A stretch of 64,000 bases of DNA, taken from assembly GCA_963971305.1 (NCBI GenBank), contig OZ020305.1, positions 9,891,001 through 9,955,000 on the forward strand, in the 5' to 3' direction. Of this stretch, positions 1 through 13,700 are shown piece by piece. Within the stretch, counting starts at the first letter, position 1. The number at the start of each line of letters is the position of its first letter. This stretch comes from Arcuatula senhousia. Its lineage: Eukaryota; Mollusca; Bivalvia; Mytilida; Mytilidae. Below the pieces are notes generated by a model. It was not told the DNA's origin. It saw only the letters and a program-made list of their open reading frames with translations, and made no database searches. Made by a program: the position numbers and the translations under genes.

Positions 1-1349
1 CGGACTGGCAAGTGGTGTTACGTTATCTGACCAAAAGTCTGGCCTATTCCAAAACTATTTGGCCAAGTCTGACTGAAAATAGTGTACGATGCAAACCAAG
101 TTTTGTTAAACTCAGTTGAATAGTTTCAGAGGACTTTTGTGGATTAGATTTTTGATAGACAGACAGGGCAAAAACAATATGTTTCCTTGCCTATACAAAA
201 ATGGTGGAAGACATAAAATCTAAAGGAGTTAAAACTTGGAAAAAAGTGCATAGTTTTGATTACGTCATTTAATCTCGTTAATGGTTATCGATTCCATCAC
301 AATTCATCAAATACTTGATACATGTATAAAACAATTCAAGAGAGACCATCCTTTAAAAGGACCAACTTTCATCTAAAAAGAAGTATTTTCCAAGAAATCA
401 TACATATCATAGCAAAAAAAAAAATTCCTTGTGCATACACTATATGCAATAATTCAAAATATAAAAACACTCCAAATATAGTAAGCAAATGGGTCAATTA
501 ATTTTCTGGTATTTTTTCTCCTCTTAAACAGATGAATTTCAGAAATATGACATACATAGTTCTGACCTAGTTCTTAATATAAATTACCTTTCATTTTTAG
601 CTTGACTAATTATTCTTGATTTCTCTAACAAGTATTTCTCTACAATGGCACTGAAAATAAATGAGATAAAACCTGTCAAATTCTATATTTAATAAAATAT
701 GGAATCAATCTGTAAATAACAAATAATTACATTTATACATATATAAAATCATATTTTATTTTGTACTTGTTCATGTACTTTTTAACCATGTTAACCAAGG
801 AAGGATATTGCCATTGTAACTTTAGGTTACATGTTCTGAGGAAATGAAAATACATGTAACAAAACCAGGTGATGTTGATAATCAATTCAGTACTAAAAAT
901 CGATCAAGAAGGATGTTTGAAACGCTAATTCTGTCACATCCTGATCATCATAGATTAGGATATTTTGAGAAATAAAATTCACAATTATATCTACCAAAGT
1001 TATGTAGTTTATATCTTTGTAATGAATGTCTGGCCATGTATTGTAACATCCTAATAGGGATTTTTGGTCTATGATAAAATAAGTATTGAATCCAATTCAT
1101 AATCAAAATTTCTGAAACATACAGTTGTAGACATGTTTATTAGCTATAATAAACAGGTCTTTAATACAGTGTGTATAGTCTTTATAAGTTTCATTTTAAA
1201 AGGAGTAGCACTTACTGACAATACATGGGCAGAGAGGCAACGGGATGGACAGACGGACATAGTGATTCTTGTATACTCCTAAAACCTTGTTTGCAGTGGG
1301 TATAATAAACCAACATGAAAAAAAAATATTACTGTGTCATAAAACTTAC
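1..1349 (-). other. Myosin IX intron, continues off the left edge
   Basis: This stretch lies downstream, on the minus strand, of the splice donor that closes the second visible coding exon of the myosin gene, so it is intron. It is AT-rich and I see no further myosin exon in it. A short GGACAGACGGAC stretch near 1241 resembles the ends of the tandem-repeat elements found elsewhere in the window. Confidence 0.7.
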
Positions 1350-4300
1350 CCATGGACCATTCCATTTTCTTTGTAATTGACCTGAACAAATTTTCCAAAT
1401 CTGCTGGAGTTGTTATTGTGTACTGTTTTAGCATTTCCAAAAGCCTGAAATAAATGAAATATCATTGAAATACAATGTAATCAGTTCCCTAAATCTACTA
1501 CATGTATAGTTTATATATATCATGTATGAATCTAAGACATGTTAGAATATACATGTATATACTGTAGACGCATTTATTTTCATGAGTACCAATTTTTGTG
1601 TTAGAATGAATATATATATATGTATACTGTGGACTCAAATGTTTTCGTGGGTACCAATTTTTGTGGATTGCTGAAAATGTGATATATGTATATACAAATG
1701 TACATGCACCTGTAATTACTACAAGCATTATTTTTTCTAGTAATTCATTAATTTGCAAAGCATTTTTAAATCTTAAGTATAAGAGTACTACATGTACATT
1801 TATAGTGCTTAAAATACTGCTTCAAGTGACACCATTAACCATGACACCAATTAACCCTCAAAATAGCTATACATGTAACTTTGATATTTATGTACACGAT
1901 GTACATGAACATATACATTTTGTACATTGTATTAACCTGTTAAAAAATGGATTCCCTTACCCAAATAACTTTGTATACAACATGTACCAACACTAATGCA
2001 GCTAAAACTCCAAGAATTAGAACCCAAGTCCAGAATTCTGACATTTCTTGTTTGTTTTCAGCATATAAAAAATGAGGACAACAATTTTACAGTAACAAGG
2101 TGATGGTCAAGTTGAATTATCAATAAAATGGACATCAAATAAATATGAAATGCAATAAAACATGACATGACAAATGTGACTGCTTGTAAGTCTCTGGGGC
2201 TTAAATGAAGTGTGCCACCAACTGGCCAGATATACAAATGTTCTTTGCACAACTGTGCATGCATGTACCTACATGTATTTCAATTCAAAGTTTTACAAAT
2301 GCATGCTTGTACAAACGACATGTATATCATGTAATGTACAATGTACATGTACACTCTAAGGGGGGTCTTTCTATGGTAATACTAAAACTGTTTGAATTAT
2401 ACATGTATCTCACATGTACAAAATATTTTAATAGACAATTGTTTTGCACATTGATGAATGCTGGCTGTTTTCAATTGCAGATTTTAAAATTGGGAGTAGT
2501 TTGTGGCAGGCCTGTCCAGTCTTAACGCAATCACTGGGAGACTCGTGCATCAAGTCTTCGATTTTGTGGCAAATTTCTTTGATCTTTAAATTTTTTCCTT
2601 TGATCTTTCAATTTTTTGTCAAATCTCACGTAAGCAGAGATTTGAAATACATTTGTACCATCACTTTTATGTCTTCTTTACTTATATGTACATGTATCTA
2701 GTTAGGTGGAAAGTCAGGCACAAGGCTCTTGTTTTGCACTCAAGTACAGTTACCTGTGTATTTCAGTTTTATTGCATTGTATTTTTACATAAAAATCTAA
2801 ACTGCATGATCTTTGTCTTTTTTAAAAGTTACAAATGTATACATAAGAATTTGATTTTTTTTTATTCTAAGCTACATTGTACCGGCACATGTATGAGCAA
2901 AATTCATATTTACATGTACAATGTACTTACTATTTTATAAAAGTGCATGTATTTAAATGTCACAATGTAAATTTTTGTAAGCCATAGTGATATGATAAAT
3001 TCACTATGTCAGAGCTTTGTTCTTTAAATACATCTTCAAAATACTAGTATTATATAGATTTCACTCTGATTTCTAGGACACTCCAAAGTCCTCTTAAAAT
3101 GCTTATATTAACTTCTTATTTTGTCACTTTCCCTAGTACATGTACTTTCCACCTACAAGTACATTCCACACTACATGTAGCTAAGCTAACCAGGTGGCCT
3201 GAATAGTTTCTACCACATGTCTTTACATGGATTATGTCAAGCCTAATTTATCTCCCAACATCTTGTTTGCCATAAAAGATAATATATCATCTCATTGTGT
3301 TACTTTAGGAAAGATTTTATTATTGTCTAGCCAAGATATCTTACTTTATATATACTACTGGTACAAAAATTTTTAGTATGATGTACATGCATGAGTAAAT
3401 TTTATACAACTTCTTAAATTCTTTTTAAACTGCATATTTGCATACATTATAGGATTGTTTATTTATGAATGCTCGAGATCAACGTAATTGCTGTATTTTA
3501 GAACTACATGATCTATGTATACATGTAAATAGATATACTTTAAAATCTTTAAAGTATATCTATTTACATGTATACATGATTGAAGGTATATTAACTGTTG
3601 TACATACATGTACATTCACATATGGAACATTGAAATAAAGTGTTCTTGCATGTATAATTTGTATTTGTCTGCTGCATGACCTACATGTACTGATTTACAT
3701 TTTCATTGCCAATGGCTACCATATAATCCATGTACACCGGTATGTTAAGTACATGTACAAACGTATATATACATGTACAAATGTACATGAACCATAAATG
3801 TGCACTTGAAAACTGTACCATACCAATATCATTGATGTGACACTTGTCAGTATTGTAAGCAAAATATAAGTCACAGCCAGCATCTGAACAATGCATTATG
3901 CTTAGCATGACTAGGTGCACCTACCAACCATACCAAAATCATTGATGTGACACCTGTAAGTAAGCGAGAATGGACTTAAACCATTCTTCTGTAAGTGGTC
4001 ATCCATGCAGAAAATATAGGTCACAACCAGCATCTGAAGCATGCATTGTGCTTACCATCAGTAAGTGCACCTACAAAATGTACCATACCAATATCATTGA
4101 TGTGGCACTTGTCATTAAGCCTATATGGATCTTAACCATTCTTCTGTAAGTGGTCATCCATGCGGAAAATATAGATCACAGCCAGTATCCGAAGCATGCA
4201 TTGTGCTTACCATCAGTAAGTGCACCTACCATACCAATATCATTGATGTGGCACTTGTCATTAAGCCTGTATGGATCTTAACCATTCTTCTGTAAGTGGG

Positions 4301-6130
4301 TGCGGACGCCGACACCAACGCCTGGGCAGTGCCTTGGGTATCACATAAGCCCCCCCCTCACTTTTGTGAGGTGAGCTAAAAATTTACTGTAACAGGTCAC
4401 ATGGAGGGTTGAGTCTGCAGGTATACCTGTAGATTTTAGAGTTGGATGGAAGCTTCATGTACGTGTACTGTACATATCCATAAACCCTTTAAATACATGT
4501 ACATGTAGGAAGATTGAGATGAGCAGTTACATCATGTAAAAATGTCAGGGGAAAAAGGAAGAATATACATGTATAAAAGAGAAAGTGGCAGGAAAACATT
4601 TACATGTACATGCTTTAGTCTGGGGTGACATTTCTGACACAAAGTGGTCAGTACAATGCATTTGCATATGCCATAAAAGCTGACCAAAATAGAATCTGCA
4701 TGTATAGTATGATTGACATCCACCTACACCAGGTAAACATGACAGGTGATACCTGTCTATCAGTAACTAACGTAAAGGCTACTCCATGTACATGTTACTG
4801 ATCAATTGATCTGATTTTGAAACTTTTTACACATTATGAACTTTACAAAGCTGAAGGGTGAAGAGATCGGGTCTGTTTATCTGTCCTAAATCATGTTTCA
4901 ATTTAGAATTTATTATTAGTTTTTTTAAAGCAAATGCAGGGCACAGTGATTATCAGTATCTAAAATGATAAATATGCATTATCAATTAAGACTACAAAAT
5001 TTGTATGCATAAAATTGTTAGCAAATAGTATTTGATCACTAAAATGTTTCAGATATTCTAGACAATGTACTTTACTACAAGTTCCCACCGAAAAATGTGG
5101 AAGGGGCACATAGAGTTCCAGTCTGTCCATCTGTCTAAAATAAAGTTAAACGTTATTTTTTTATGTTTAGGCAGAGCACAAAGTCTTAAAATTTTAGTGC
5201 ATGAATACTTACCTCTAACACTGGCCCAGCACCCAGAATGGTTTGCTCCACCCCACTACCGTGTACCCCTCTCTGACTCAAGGCCGTCAAATGATGCAAT
5301 AGTAAATTGTTCGTTTCTGTTTTACCAGAGCCAGATTCCCCCGATATCACTATGCATTGGTTTTTCCGCTTCCGCAACATGGTGTAAAAGGCTGCATCTG
5401 CTATTGCAAATATGTGTGGTGGCAATTCCCCCAAGCGTTTGTTTTGGTACATTTTAACATATTTCGGATTGTAAATGGGGAAGAATTTAAAAGGGTTCAC
5501 CGCTATAAGTATAGATCCTACATAAGTGTATATGTTTGAATTATGAAATCTTGATTTAATGTTTTCTAAGAGGGTTTTTTCGTTAAGATCCGGTAAATTG
5601 CACAAATCTGAATATTCCTTATCCCTTGTAACTTGCTGTAAAAAACTTGTGAGAAATGTTTCTATTGCATTAAGTTCTTGTGAACACTCGCGCCATGATA
5701 TCGTTCGATCAGGAACTTCTAGATCTGCACGCCGTAAATAAAATCTATATCCAGTTAATCCAGAAGTTCTATCAATTCGATCTATTGCACTATTCATGAC
5801 ATTTTTCGGCCACATAAGTTGAATTCGTACGGGGGTCTCTGTTGGTTCTAGCCTTCTTTCTTTACATAACTGGCCGGAGGATGAGAAGACTTCAGCTAAT
5901 TCATATCTTTTAGGATTGCCCAGTTTTAATTTTTCGCAGGCAGATGTTACAATGTCTGCTGAACATGTTGTTTTTTCTGCTTCTATGGATACATACTCCA
6001 CGTCTGTGTTCAGTTGGCCTGGATAAACACGAACCATGTATGTCTCCATGCTCATCCTACGGACAATTTTAACGCTTCCAGTCTTGGGCGGACCCATCAT
6101 TTTAGCCATGTTGATCTCTTTCATAGGCAT
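1350..6130 (-). CDS. MYO9: Unconventional myosin IX, N-terminal part (partial gene, two coding exons)
   Basis: This is the start of a class IX myosin, a single-headed actin motor that carries a RhoGAP domain in its tail (the tail is not in this window). Coding exons: 6130-5213 (306 codons) and 1444-1350 (31 codons plus 2 bases), joined in phase 0 across a GT-AG intron of 3,768 bp. Residues about 28-110 look like the N-terminal Ras-associating domain that marks class IX. The motor head starts near residue 170. The P-loop GESGSGKT is at 264-271, and exon two carries switch [11 protein letters not shown], at 316-325. The reading [21 protein letters not shown] runs unbroken across the junction, as in other myosins. 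The first ATG follows an in-frame TAA at 6142-6140, and more ATGs lie at codons 3, 8, 11 and 12. The exon appears to begin at 6215 (acceptor TTTTATAG), so the 5' UTR is split by an intron. Confidence 0.94.
3515..3577. repeat. Perfect 30-bp inverted repeat with 3-bp loop
   Basis: Left arm 3515-3544 and right arm 3548-3577 are exact reverse complements, separated only by ATC. The arms begin ATGTATACATGT and end ACTTTAAA. Transcribed in the myosin intron, this would fold into a 30-bp stem. I see no clear target duplication, so it may be a snap-back replication product rather than a mobile element. Confidence 0.9.
3806..4381 (+). repeat. Tandem array, unit about 150 bp, ending in GTGAGCTAAAA
   Basis: Units recur at about 3821, 3931, 4086 and 4232, each with TACCAATATCATTGATGTG followed by CATTCTTCTGTAAGTGG. 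The array ends near 4381 in AGGTGAGCTAAAA, a tail also seen after the array at 28.7 kb. The same family is present in the opposite orientation at 59480-60070. Confidence 0.85.
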
Positions 6131-6215
6131 AGATTTAGATTATGACCATTTGCAGGGGGTTGAACGTCTGGCTGAGAACAACCAAAACCAATGGTTCCCA
6201 TCTTTGATTCTTAAC
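6131..6215 (-). other. 5' UTR part of the first visible myosin IX exon
   Basis: Between a probable splice acceptor (TGTATTTTATAG, ending at 6216) and the ATG at 6130 there are 85 bases with an in-frame TAA at 6142-6140. That stop supports translation starting inside this exon, with the gene's first, non-coding exon lying further upstream (at higher coordinates). Confidence 0.6.
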
Positions 6216-9179
6216 CTATAAAATACAGATATTTAAATTAAAGTTAATGTTCAGAAAAAATTTCATTTTCTTTATTCAAATGCAGCTTTAGCTTATATAG
6301 AACTATGTCAATGGGATAAGGGAGTATGCTGCACAATAATTCTTTAATTCATGTCTGGACATACGGTGTATGGATGGACCAACCATTATATAATTAGCAA
6401 CTCAAAATGTCTGGTTCACATATAATGCTATGCTATAAAAATATTGCTAGGAACAGATGCATGATCTACACATGTATATGTACATGTACCATAATTACAT
6501 GTATACATGTATCATAAAGAAACACTTGACATAAGAAGTCAAAGAAATCAGGGTTTAAGATTTACAGGTCCGAATCCATTATTTTCAAATACATTGTATT
6601 CTATATAGATTATGTTACAAAATTAGTTTTAGAGGCCCATGACCCGTTGGACCTTTGCTAATTTTGAGGTCTGCATAAGAAAAGATAGACAGACAATAAA
6701 CATAAGTGTCTATACACCTGGAAACCCCTTCTTGTTCAGTAGGATAAATATCATATACATGTACATGTATTTGAATGATCAGCTGATTCTTGTTTGATAA
6801 ATGTAAATGTATCTGGCAATACCCTTAAGCCTCAAATGCACACCAGGTATAGCATGTTACATAGTGATATTTAAGTGAAAATTTACATACAGTATGTACA
6901 TGTACAATGTATATAGATCATTTCAGTTTTTAACATATAATTTTTTGCCAAAGATCTAGAGAAAAGAATATGCTTCTAAACATGCACATCGTCATTGTGA
7001 ACATGTTATTAGTTTATGCCATAAATCTTTAAAAACACAGCAAAAAACTGCAGAAATACCAGTAACATAAACATGCAAATACATGTAATTACATTAAAAA
7101 ATAGCTATCAGTGTAAAGCTCCAGATACATAAATCTTGCAAATAAATTGCTTGTCCTAGATACTGACCTTGAATTAACAGTACCGGTAATTTTAAAGCTA
7201 ACAGTGTAATTTTACTAACTCTAAACTAAATAAAACCAAGATTTCCCAGCAGAAATACCATACAATGTAAATACACGAGCTGTCATGATAAGGTTTGTTT
7301 TGGGGTCAGTTTCAGCACTGGACAGTGATATTTATTACAAATTAATTATATTGATAACTTATGACATGTTGGTATGCTGGCTAAGGTCACCGTCTATCTG
7401 TCAAAATCTACATCTACAATTAATCTTCATACAAATACATGTACATGGAGGTGCATGTAAGCCACTATGTAAGCCTGTAAGATCAGTAGCTTCTTTTAAA
7501 CAATGACAGAAAAAGTGTAAACCAAATCTTAAGGCTATCAACAAATTATCAACAAGATTACTCAGAAAGCAATATTTACATATTTTGAAAATATTTTATC
7601 AGTCACTTATCAACATTCTTAACAGTAAGCATGGTAAGGGGGATACATATACTAATGATGTGCACATCAAATTTATAAGAGATTAAGATGGGGTGTTAAA
7701 TTATTTTTTTGTTTGTTTACAACATAATAAATGACACAAGCTTACAAATTCTACATTGATAAAATTAGTAGATTTGTTTTGTTATGGCTACAGATTTCTA
7801 ATCAAATATACATGTAAAATGTATATAGACCCTTACTAGAGTATAGACCACAATTTCAGATGATGATAATCTGAGCATTAATTAAGGATAATTGACAGAA
7901 GCTCTCCTTCATTAACTTCCTGTTGATTGATGGGAATGTAAAGCATTTATCAATATTGAGCATGTAATGAGGGCTTTATATTAACATGTTTAAAATGAAA
8001 AATACAAAATTCCACAAAAATAGGTTGCCTAATTGTTAAAATTACTATACATGTAACCCAAACATGTGAAACCTTCCTCATTCTAAGAAAATTGTAAAGA
8101 ATTTTTATAAGAAAATTAATGGATCAGTGGGTGTTTACCAACAAAAAGTGTGTAACAAGAACATCTTCAATTAATTCTGACGAAAAAGCTTAACAAAAAA
8201 GCTTTACATACAGGTACATGTACCTAGGTTTAAATGAACATTTTACATGTACACCTACATGTATATTATAAAGGGGAAAAGGTACATGAATATGTCTGTC
8301 ATCTATCTATGCATAAGGACATAATTTTCAAATACATGTACTAAAAAAAATCTCTAAAAATTTATGAACTTAGCTTAGTATTTATAAACAACTTACAAGT
8401 TACATATTCAACACATGACTCAAAAATATTAGACTGACCTGTATGGAATAATATTTTTGTAATGTGATTCCTAAATCCTGATAAGTAAAAATAATAAATA
8501 CAAAATGTCTCCACTCAGTAGTGTAAACACTTAAAATATCTTGTATGTAAACATAAGGAGGATATCAACATTTTAAGGAAGTATCAATATTTTCTTATTG
8601 TTATAAAACTTGTCATCCATGACCTAGATACAAACACATCTTTTCTTACATATTGTGTATGTAGTTTTTAATAGCCTAATGATTTAAAACAATAGGCACT
8701 GCTGCAATGGAATTGTATAACTGGGTGGACCAATTTACACCTGTATCTTTATAGTTTTAAAAAATGTACTTGTTAACTTTGATCATAAAAATAAAGATGA
8801 TTTGTAACATGCAAAACATTGTGCTTAGAGCAAATCGATTGATACCTACATGTACATGTTTATGTATTTTAATAAATCTTTGTTTCCCAAAGCCTTTACA
8901 TGTTTTGTTTTTGCGATGAAATCACTGGCCTAAAACTTAGTTGTGCTCTGAGGAGTTTAAATTCAGAACTGAGAAATATCTAGCATTTCTTGTTAAACCT
9001 TTTGCTGGACAACAATGAACAATTTGCCAAACACAGAAATTATAATTTTCTTTTCCAATCCCAATTAACTCAGACATTGGATCATACTTAAAGTTTATAT
9101 GCACTAGACCTAATTTGTTTGACTGATTTTCCGAAGGTTTATTTTGTGTTACCATGTTTTACATGTTGTCTGTTTTTGT
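6216..9179. other. Non-coding, probable 5' intron of the myosin gene
   Basis: AT-rich sequence with scattered TACATGTA words and short poly-A or poly-T runs. I see no exon with both splice signals and coding character, and no tandem array or clear inverted-repeat element. Confidence 0.5.
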
Positions 9180-9265
9180 CCCGTTCTTGTTGGTGTTTAC
9201 TGGTTTTGTCTCTGCCCTTTCGGACTTTTGTCATTTGGATACCCCATTGGTACCTCTGCTTTTTT
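9180..9265 (-). repeat. Dispersed repeat, copy of the element at the right edge
   Basis: On the minus strand this reads GAGGTACCAATGG, then GACAAAAG, then AAAGGGCAGAGACAAAACCAG followed by AACACCAACA. The same words occur in the same order on the plus strand at 63935-64000. The open frame across it is not a gene. Confidence 0.8.
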
Positions 9266-10236
9266 CAAGTTCTGACAAAAAACATTTTTAGAGCTTATAA
9301 AATACATGTACTTTAAACCTGTTAGTATTCTGTGCTTTAATTAGTGCTCTTTTGCAAATTCTGTTAAGTATTTAATGGATATGTAAAGGACAGAAAAGCT
9401 CACAAGGTGTATTCTAATTTTGATGATTAATCCATTAGTTACAACATCTTCCTCAAACCTGGCAAAAGTAATTAAAATCTTTGTGTTCTTAAGGAAGTAA
9501 ACAGGAAGTATAAACAAAAAAAAACCTTAGAATTATTCATGTACTGGTACATAATGTATAGTCAAATCTAATAGCAATTTGACTCAATCAATCTTGCAAT
9601 ATTGAGGTATATGTACATGTATAAGGTACATCCACATACTCTAAAATTATATTTTGATCCTTTTATGAATCATTACTCAGAACTCTGAAGCAAGTGCTCT
9701 GCCATTTGCTGCATTTTCAAAGCCACCTTTGTTCATTTGCTTTGTTTTATCTACATGAATATTTAAATACATACATGTATATTTTAATGTGATTGTGTGT
9801 TAACATGTATTCTCCATAACTGTTCTTTTTTATATGCATGACTTAATAACCTTCTTAAACGATTTCAAGTTCATTAATTAGTGCACTTGTACAATGTGTA
9901 CAATAACCATATCATCTGTAGATATGGTGATACTAATGCAATTTTATAAAAATATATATCATAAATAAATAAAAAATTTCGTCATCAACATGATAAAAAA
10001 AATGTACATACCGGCATTATCCTCAAGTGTTTTCAGAAAAAGTCTACTAAATTCATGACTGTACAAATATGTTAGTAACTAAAGCATCTCTATTATCAAA
10101 TGCATATACATGTATGTACAAAAATGTATGTATCCATATGCAAACAAGAAATTAAAAATCTACAACAATGTAAATAATGAGTGTTTGCTTCTCTATAAAT
10201 TGCAAATAAAAAGATATTTTCACTAAAATCACTACC

Positions 10237-10700
10237 AACAAGGTATTAAATAAAACTGGAATTCAATATTAAAATAAGAAAACCTAAAAGATTTGCCAAT
10301 GTTTATAATAAGATGTTAGCATTGTATTTTCAACTAGATGAATTAACTCAACTAGCTCAACTAACCCCATGCATGCATGGGGTTTATGGAGCTTAGTCTA
10401 TGCATGCATGGGGTTAGTGCAGCTTAGTCCATACATGCATGGGGTAAGAGGAACTAAGCCTACACACATTTGAACTAGTTTACTAAGCAGTATATAAAAG
10501 GGAAGAGAATTTTGACTGACAATATCTTGAAAAATATTTTGAAAGTCAGAAACTGAATTATTCAAAAGAGACTATAGAAAATATGTACACATTTAAAATT
10601 TATGAAAAAAGCAGTGCTAACGTCTGATTATAAACAATGGCCAAAGTCTATAGGTTTTCTTATTTTCATATTGAATTCCAGTTTTATTTAATACCTTGTT
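10237..10700. mobile_element. Non-autonomous DNA element with long terminal inverted repeats
   Basis: The ends are AACAAGGTATTAAATAAAAC and its reverse complement. The inverted similarity continues inward for roughly 110 bp with few mismatches. A direct TACC flanks each side (10233-10236 and 10701-10704) and may be a 4-bp target duplication. The interior holds three copies of a CATGCATGGGGT motif, including the perfect palindrome CCCCATGCATGCATGGGG at 10365-10382. No reading frame of note. Confidence 0.82.
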
Positions 10701-13700
10701 TACCTACATGTAATGAACAAATCACCATCCATCCTGTAACAGACAAAAATATTTTAATCAGTTGAGTTTTGGACCATTATTCCCTATCAACAATGGCACA
10801 TTTAAAATCAGAGTACCAATGTTTCCATCTTTTCAATATCTTTATCCATTTTTGACAGGTCCTATCAATAATCACTTGAGCCTATTATTCATATATATTT
10901 GTACATCTAATGTGTAAATTCAGGTCTATAGGTACATGACCCTAAATCAAACAAATTGGTCATGGTTTAACAAAGGAAAAGCCATCCCTATTATCACACA
11001 TTTAAATTTCAATTACCTATATATCGAACAGTGAAACCTTTATAATTGATACTTGATCGGTGATAAAAATATAAATTTACAATTACATGTAAATGTAGCC
11101 ATTACAAATCATGTACATTTTGTTTTAATGAAATACGGAAACTGATCATAAAAAATGTACCTACATGTATACATGAATATGTACATAGTCATTTGTACAT
11201 TTGTAGCAAAATAAGGTGTTTTACTAATTGCATGGGGTCAATTAATTGTATGTACATCCCTAGAGACAGTTTCACTAGAATTTTCGCTTTTATGGTTTGA
11301 CTGTACAAATATTAAATGGTTTGGAGGGTACATCACCTTGGTTAAGTAAAAACTTGTCACCACCACCAACAGGAAGTGTATGACTCACTGATTAAATTGT
11401 TATTTTGTATAAAAAAAGTATGTTAATATACATGTTCAAATAGGCTTATAGCTGACTATGATTGAAATATTTAAATCTACATGTACATTTATCTTGACAT
11501 AAAATCTGTGTCCAACAGATAGTTAAATGTCGGATTCACACCCAAAAAGTCCAGCTTACACAATGAACTATAAAATACATGCATTATATGTTAAAAGTTT
11601 GAATAATTCTTTTGGGTCATCAGACAGATTTTAATATTAAAACACATGTTTGAAGAAATTCAGGTTGGAAAAAAAGAGATTTTGACTTGCGCTCACAATT
11701 AATGTCCTGCGTCCCCCCCAAAGAAATCCATCAGATTAAGTTCTAGAGATTATATGAGGTGCAGCACATCTTTCAATATGATTGTTCACAAAGATACACT
11801 GCACTGTGAAAGTTTCATGAAAATCCAATAGGTAGATTTAGGCTAAATGTGAAAACAGTACACCAAAATTAAATGATAATTAACTTCATGTAAAAACTTA
11901 CTTCAAGACTTGGAAATAATTCATATACAATCAATAGCAACTTCAAATAGATCTGTTTTCTGTTGAATACATCCAAAAGCACCAATAAATTCAAAGGTGT
12001 CAGAGTTAAGACTTGAAACTCTCTTTCTACTAGAGAATCTTGACATTACATAGTATAATTAGTTTACTTTCCCCCTTTGCTTGACTTTGGTGTTTACTTA
12101 AAATAAAGTTTTATTTACTCTTAACAACCCATGAATATGAAACATCAAAAATGCTAGGGAAAGTCAATGAGACACCAATCAGACCTATTGATAACTTTAT
12201 GTCACAAGAGAGATATTTAAAACAGCTTTTTTTTATTTTGTACATGCATCAATAAGCTAATTATATGCATTTATTTGGTCAATAAATTGGGCCAAACAAA
12301 ATTGGTAGGTTACCTACATGTAGTCTACCGTGGGTTTATTTTATTTTTTTTTACAATTTTTTACCTTGAGCAAATGGAGAGTGGAATTAAAGTTTAAGGG
12401 TGCTTAAGCAAAAATGGCAATAAAGATGAAAAAATAGGTAGGGACATGTAACCGGAAACACGCTTTACTTTTATTTTCCTTGTCAAAATAATTCCATAAG
12501 TTTTATGCCCCAATCTACGAGAGAAGGGGGCATGTAGTGTATGGGTCTGTCCGTCCGTCCCAAATGTTGCGAGATGGGACAATCCGACATTATGTCTTTC
12601 TGACATATTCTAGTTGGAAAACACTTGCTACATGTAGTGACAAAAGATCTTTGTTGGGTTTCATTGTTGCCTAAATATGTAATGTACATTTGTACATGTA
12701 CACAACAGTTCAGGCAAAAGACATTAACAGGTACTGCAACAGAGGATCCACATTATACCTGGCCACAATGTGGCACTGCAAGTGAGTATGAAAGACATTC
12801 TGACTAAATTCTATTTTCTGTTGGCCCATTAAACAGGAAGTAGATAAGCGACAGACTTGAAAACGCATCCCACCATATGAGCTCCCTACATATAAATGTA
12901 ACTGCATAATCATACATTGTACAAAATATTGAAAGCCTACAGCTACATGCAAGCATGATTATTAATAGTAATTGAAAAATCTGTAACAAATGACACTCAT
13001 ACAGTCGCCATTTCTTTGTACCCGCTCAGTGTTTCCCATTACAATGTATATACAATGTACATGTATAGCTTGTATGTAATTTGGCTTGTTACTTACATGT
13101 TCAAGGTTGGTGATTTCCTCGCCTTTTTCTTTATAAAATATTTAACTTGTTTAAAGATACATTCTTACTTCAACGCATTACAGGTTACACCTGATTCACA
13201 TCAATTATGAAGGCAGAGTCCACGAGAATTCATCAGACATGCAGGATCTGACATATCAAATTTGAGCAGGTCTGGCTTTTCAAAAAGGCAGTGGCACCAA
13301 ATACATGTGTGTACCTTGAGCCCGTGGAATCCGAATACACGTGTGTACGGATAGCTGAAACATGGGTTTTGGCTATAGGTACACAGAATTATAATATAAT
13401 TCATACTAATGATATGGCCAGTGGGGAAAACTTTTTTTAAAAAGTTTAAGAACATCAAGTTTGGTTCCTGGATGTATGGTGTTTGTTGCAAGAATTAACC
13501 ATTTAATTTCTTATAATTTTTGTTATTGAAATTCATGATTGCTTTAAATTCTAAAATTTCAAAAACACACAGTTTCTTCCCTGTTCGAACCTTTTGGCTT
13601 TGGAACTTTTCATACAATGCTTTAGCTTATGGTTTTTGAGCTTCCAATGTTTTGATTCAAATGCTGCTGATGAGAGTTACATTTGTACTCCTTGAAATAT

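Larger units (their letters stand above)
1445..5212 (-). other. Intron between the two visible myosin IX coding exons
   Basis: AT-rich intron packed with ACATGTACATGTA-like words, which are short self-complementary microsatellite-like repeats. It contains the perfect hairpin at 3515-3577 and the tandem array at 3806-4381, annotated separately. No extra coding exon is expected, because the flanking exons join in phase at a point where myosin motor sequence is continuous. Confidence 0.7.

Noticed and set aside
5065..5457. 130-codon plus-strand frame as a gene
   Set aside because: It is antisense to the conserved myosin motor exon and has no family resemblance.
9119..9316. 65-codon hydrophobic frame as a membrane peptide
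   Set aside because: It lies on a dispersed repeat found again at the right edge of the window.
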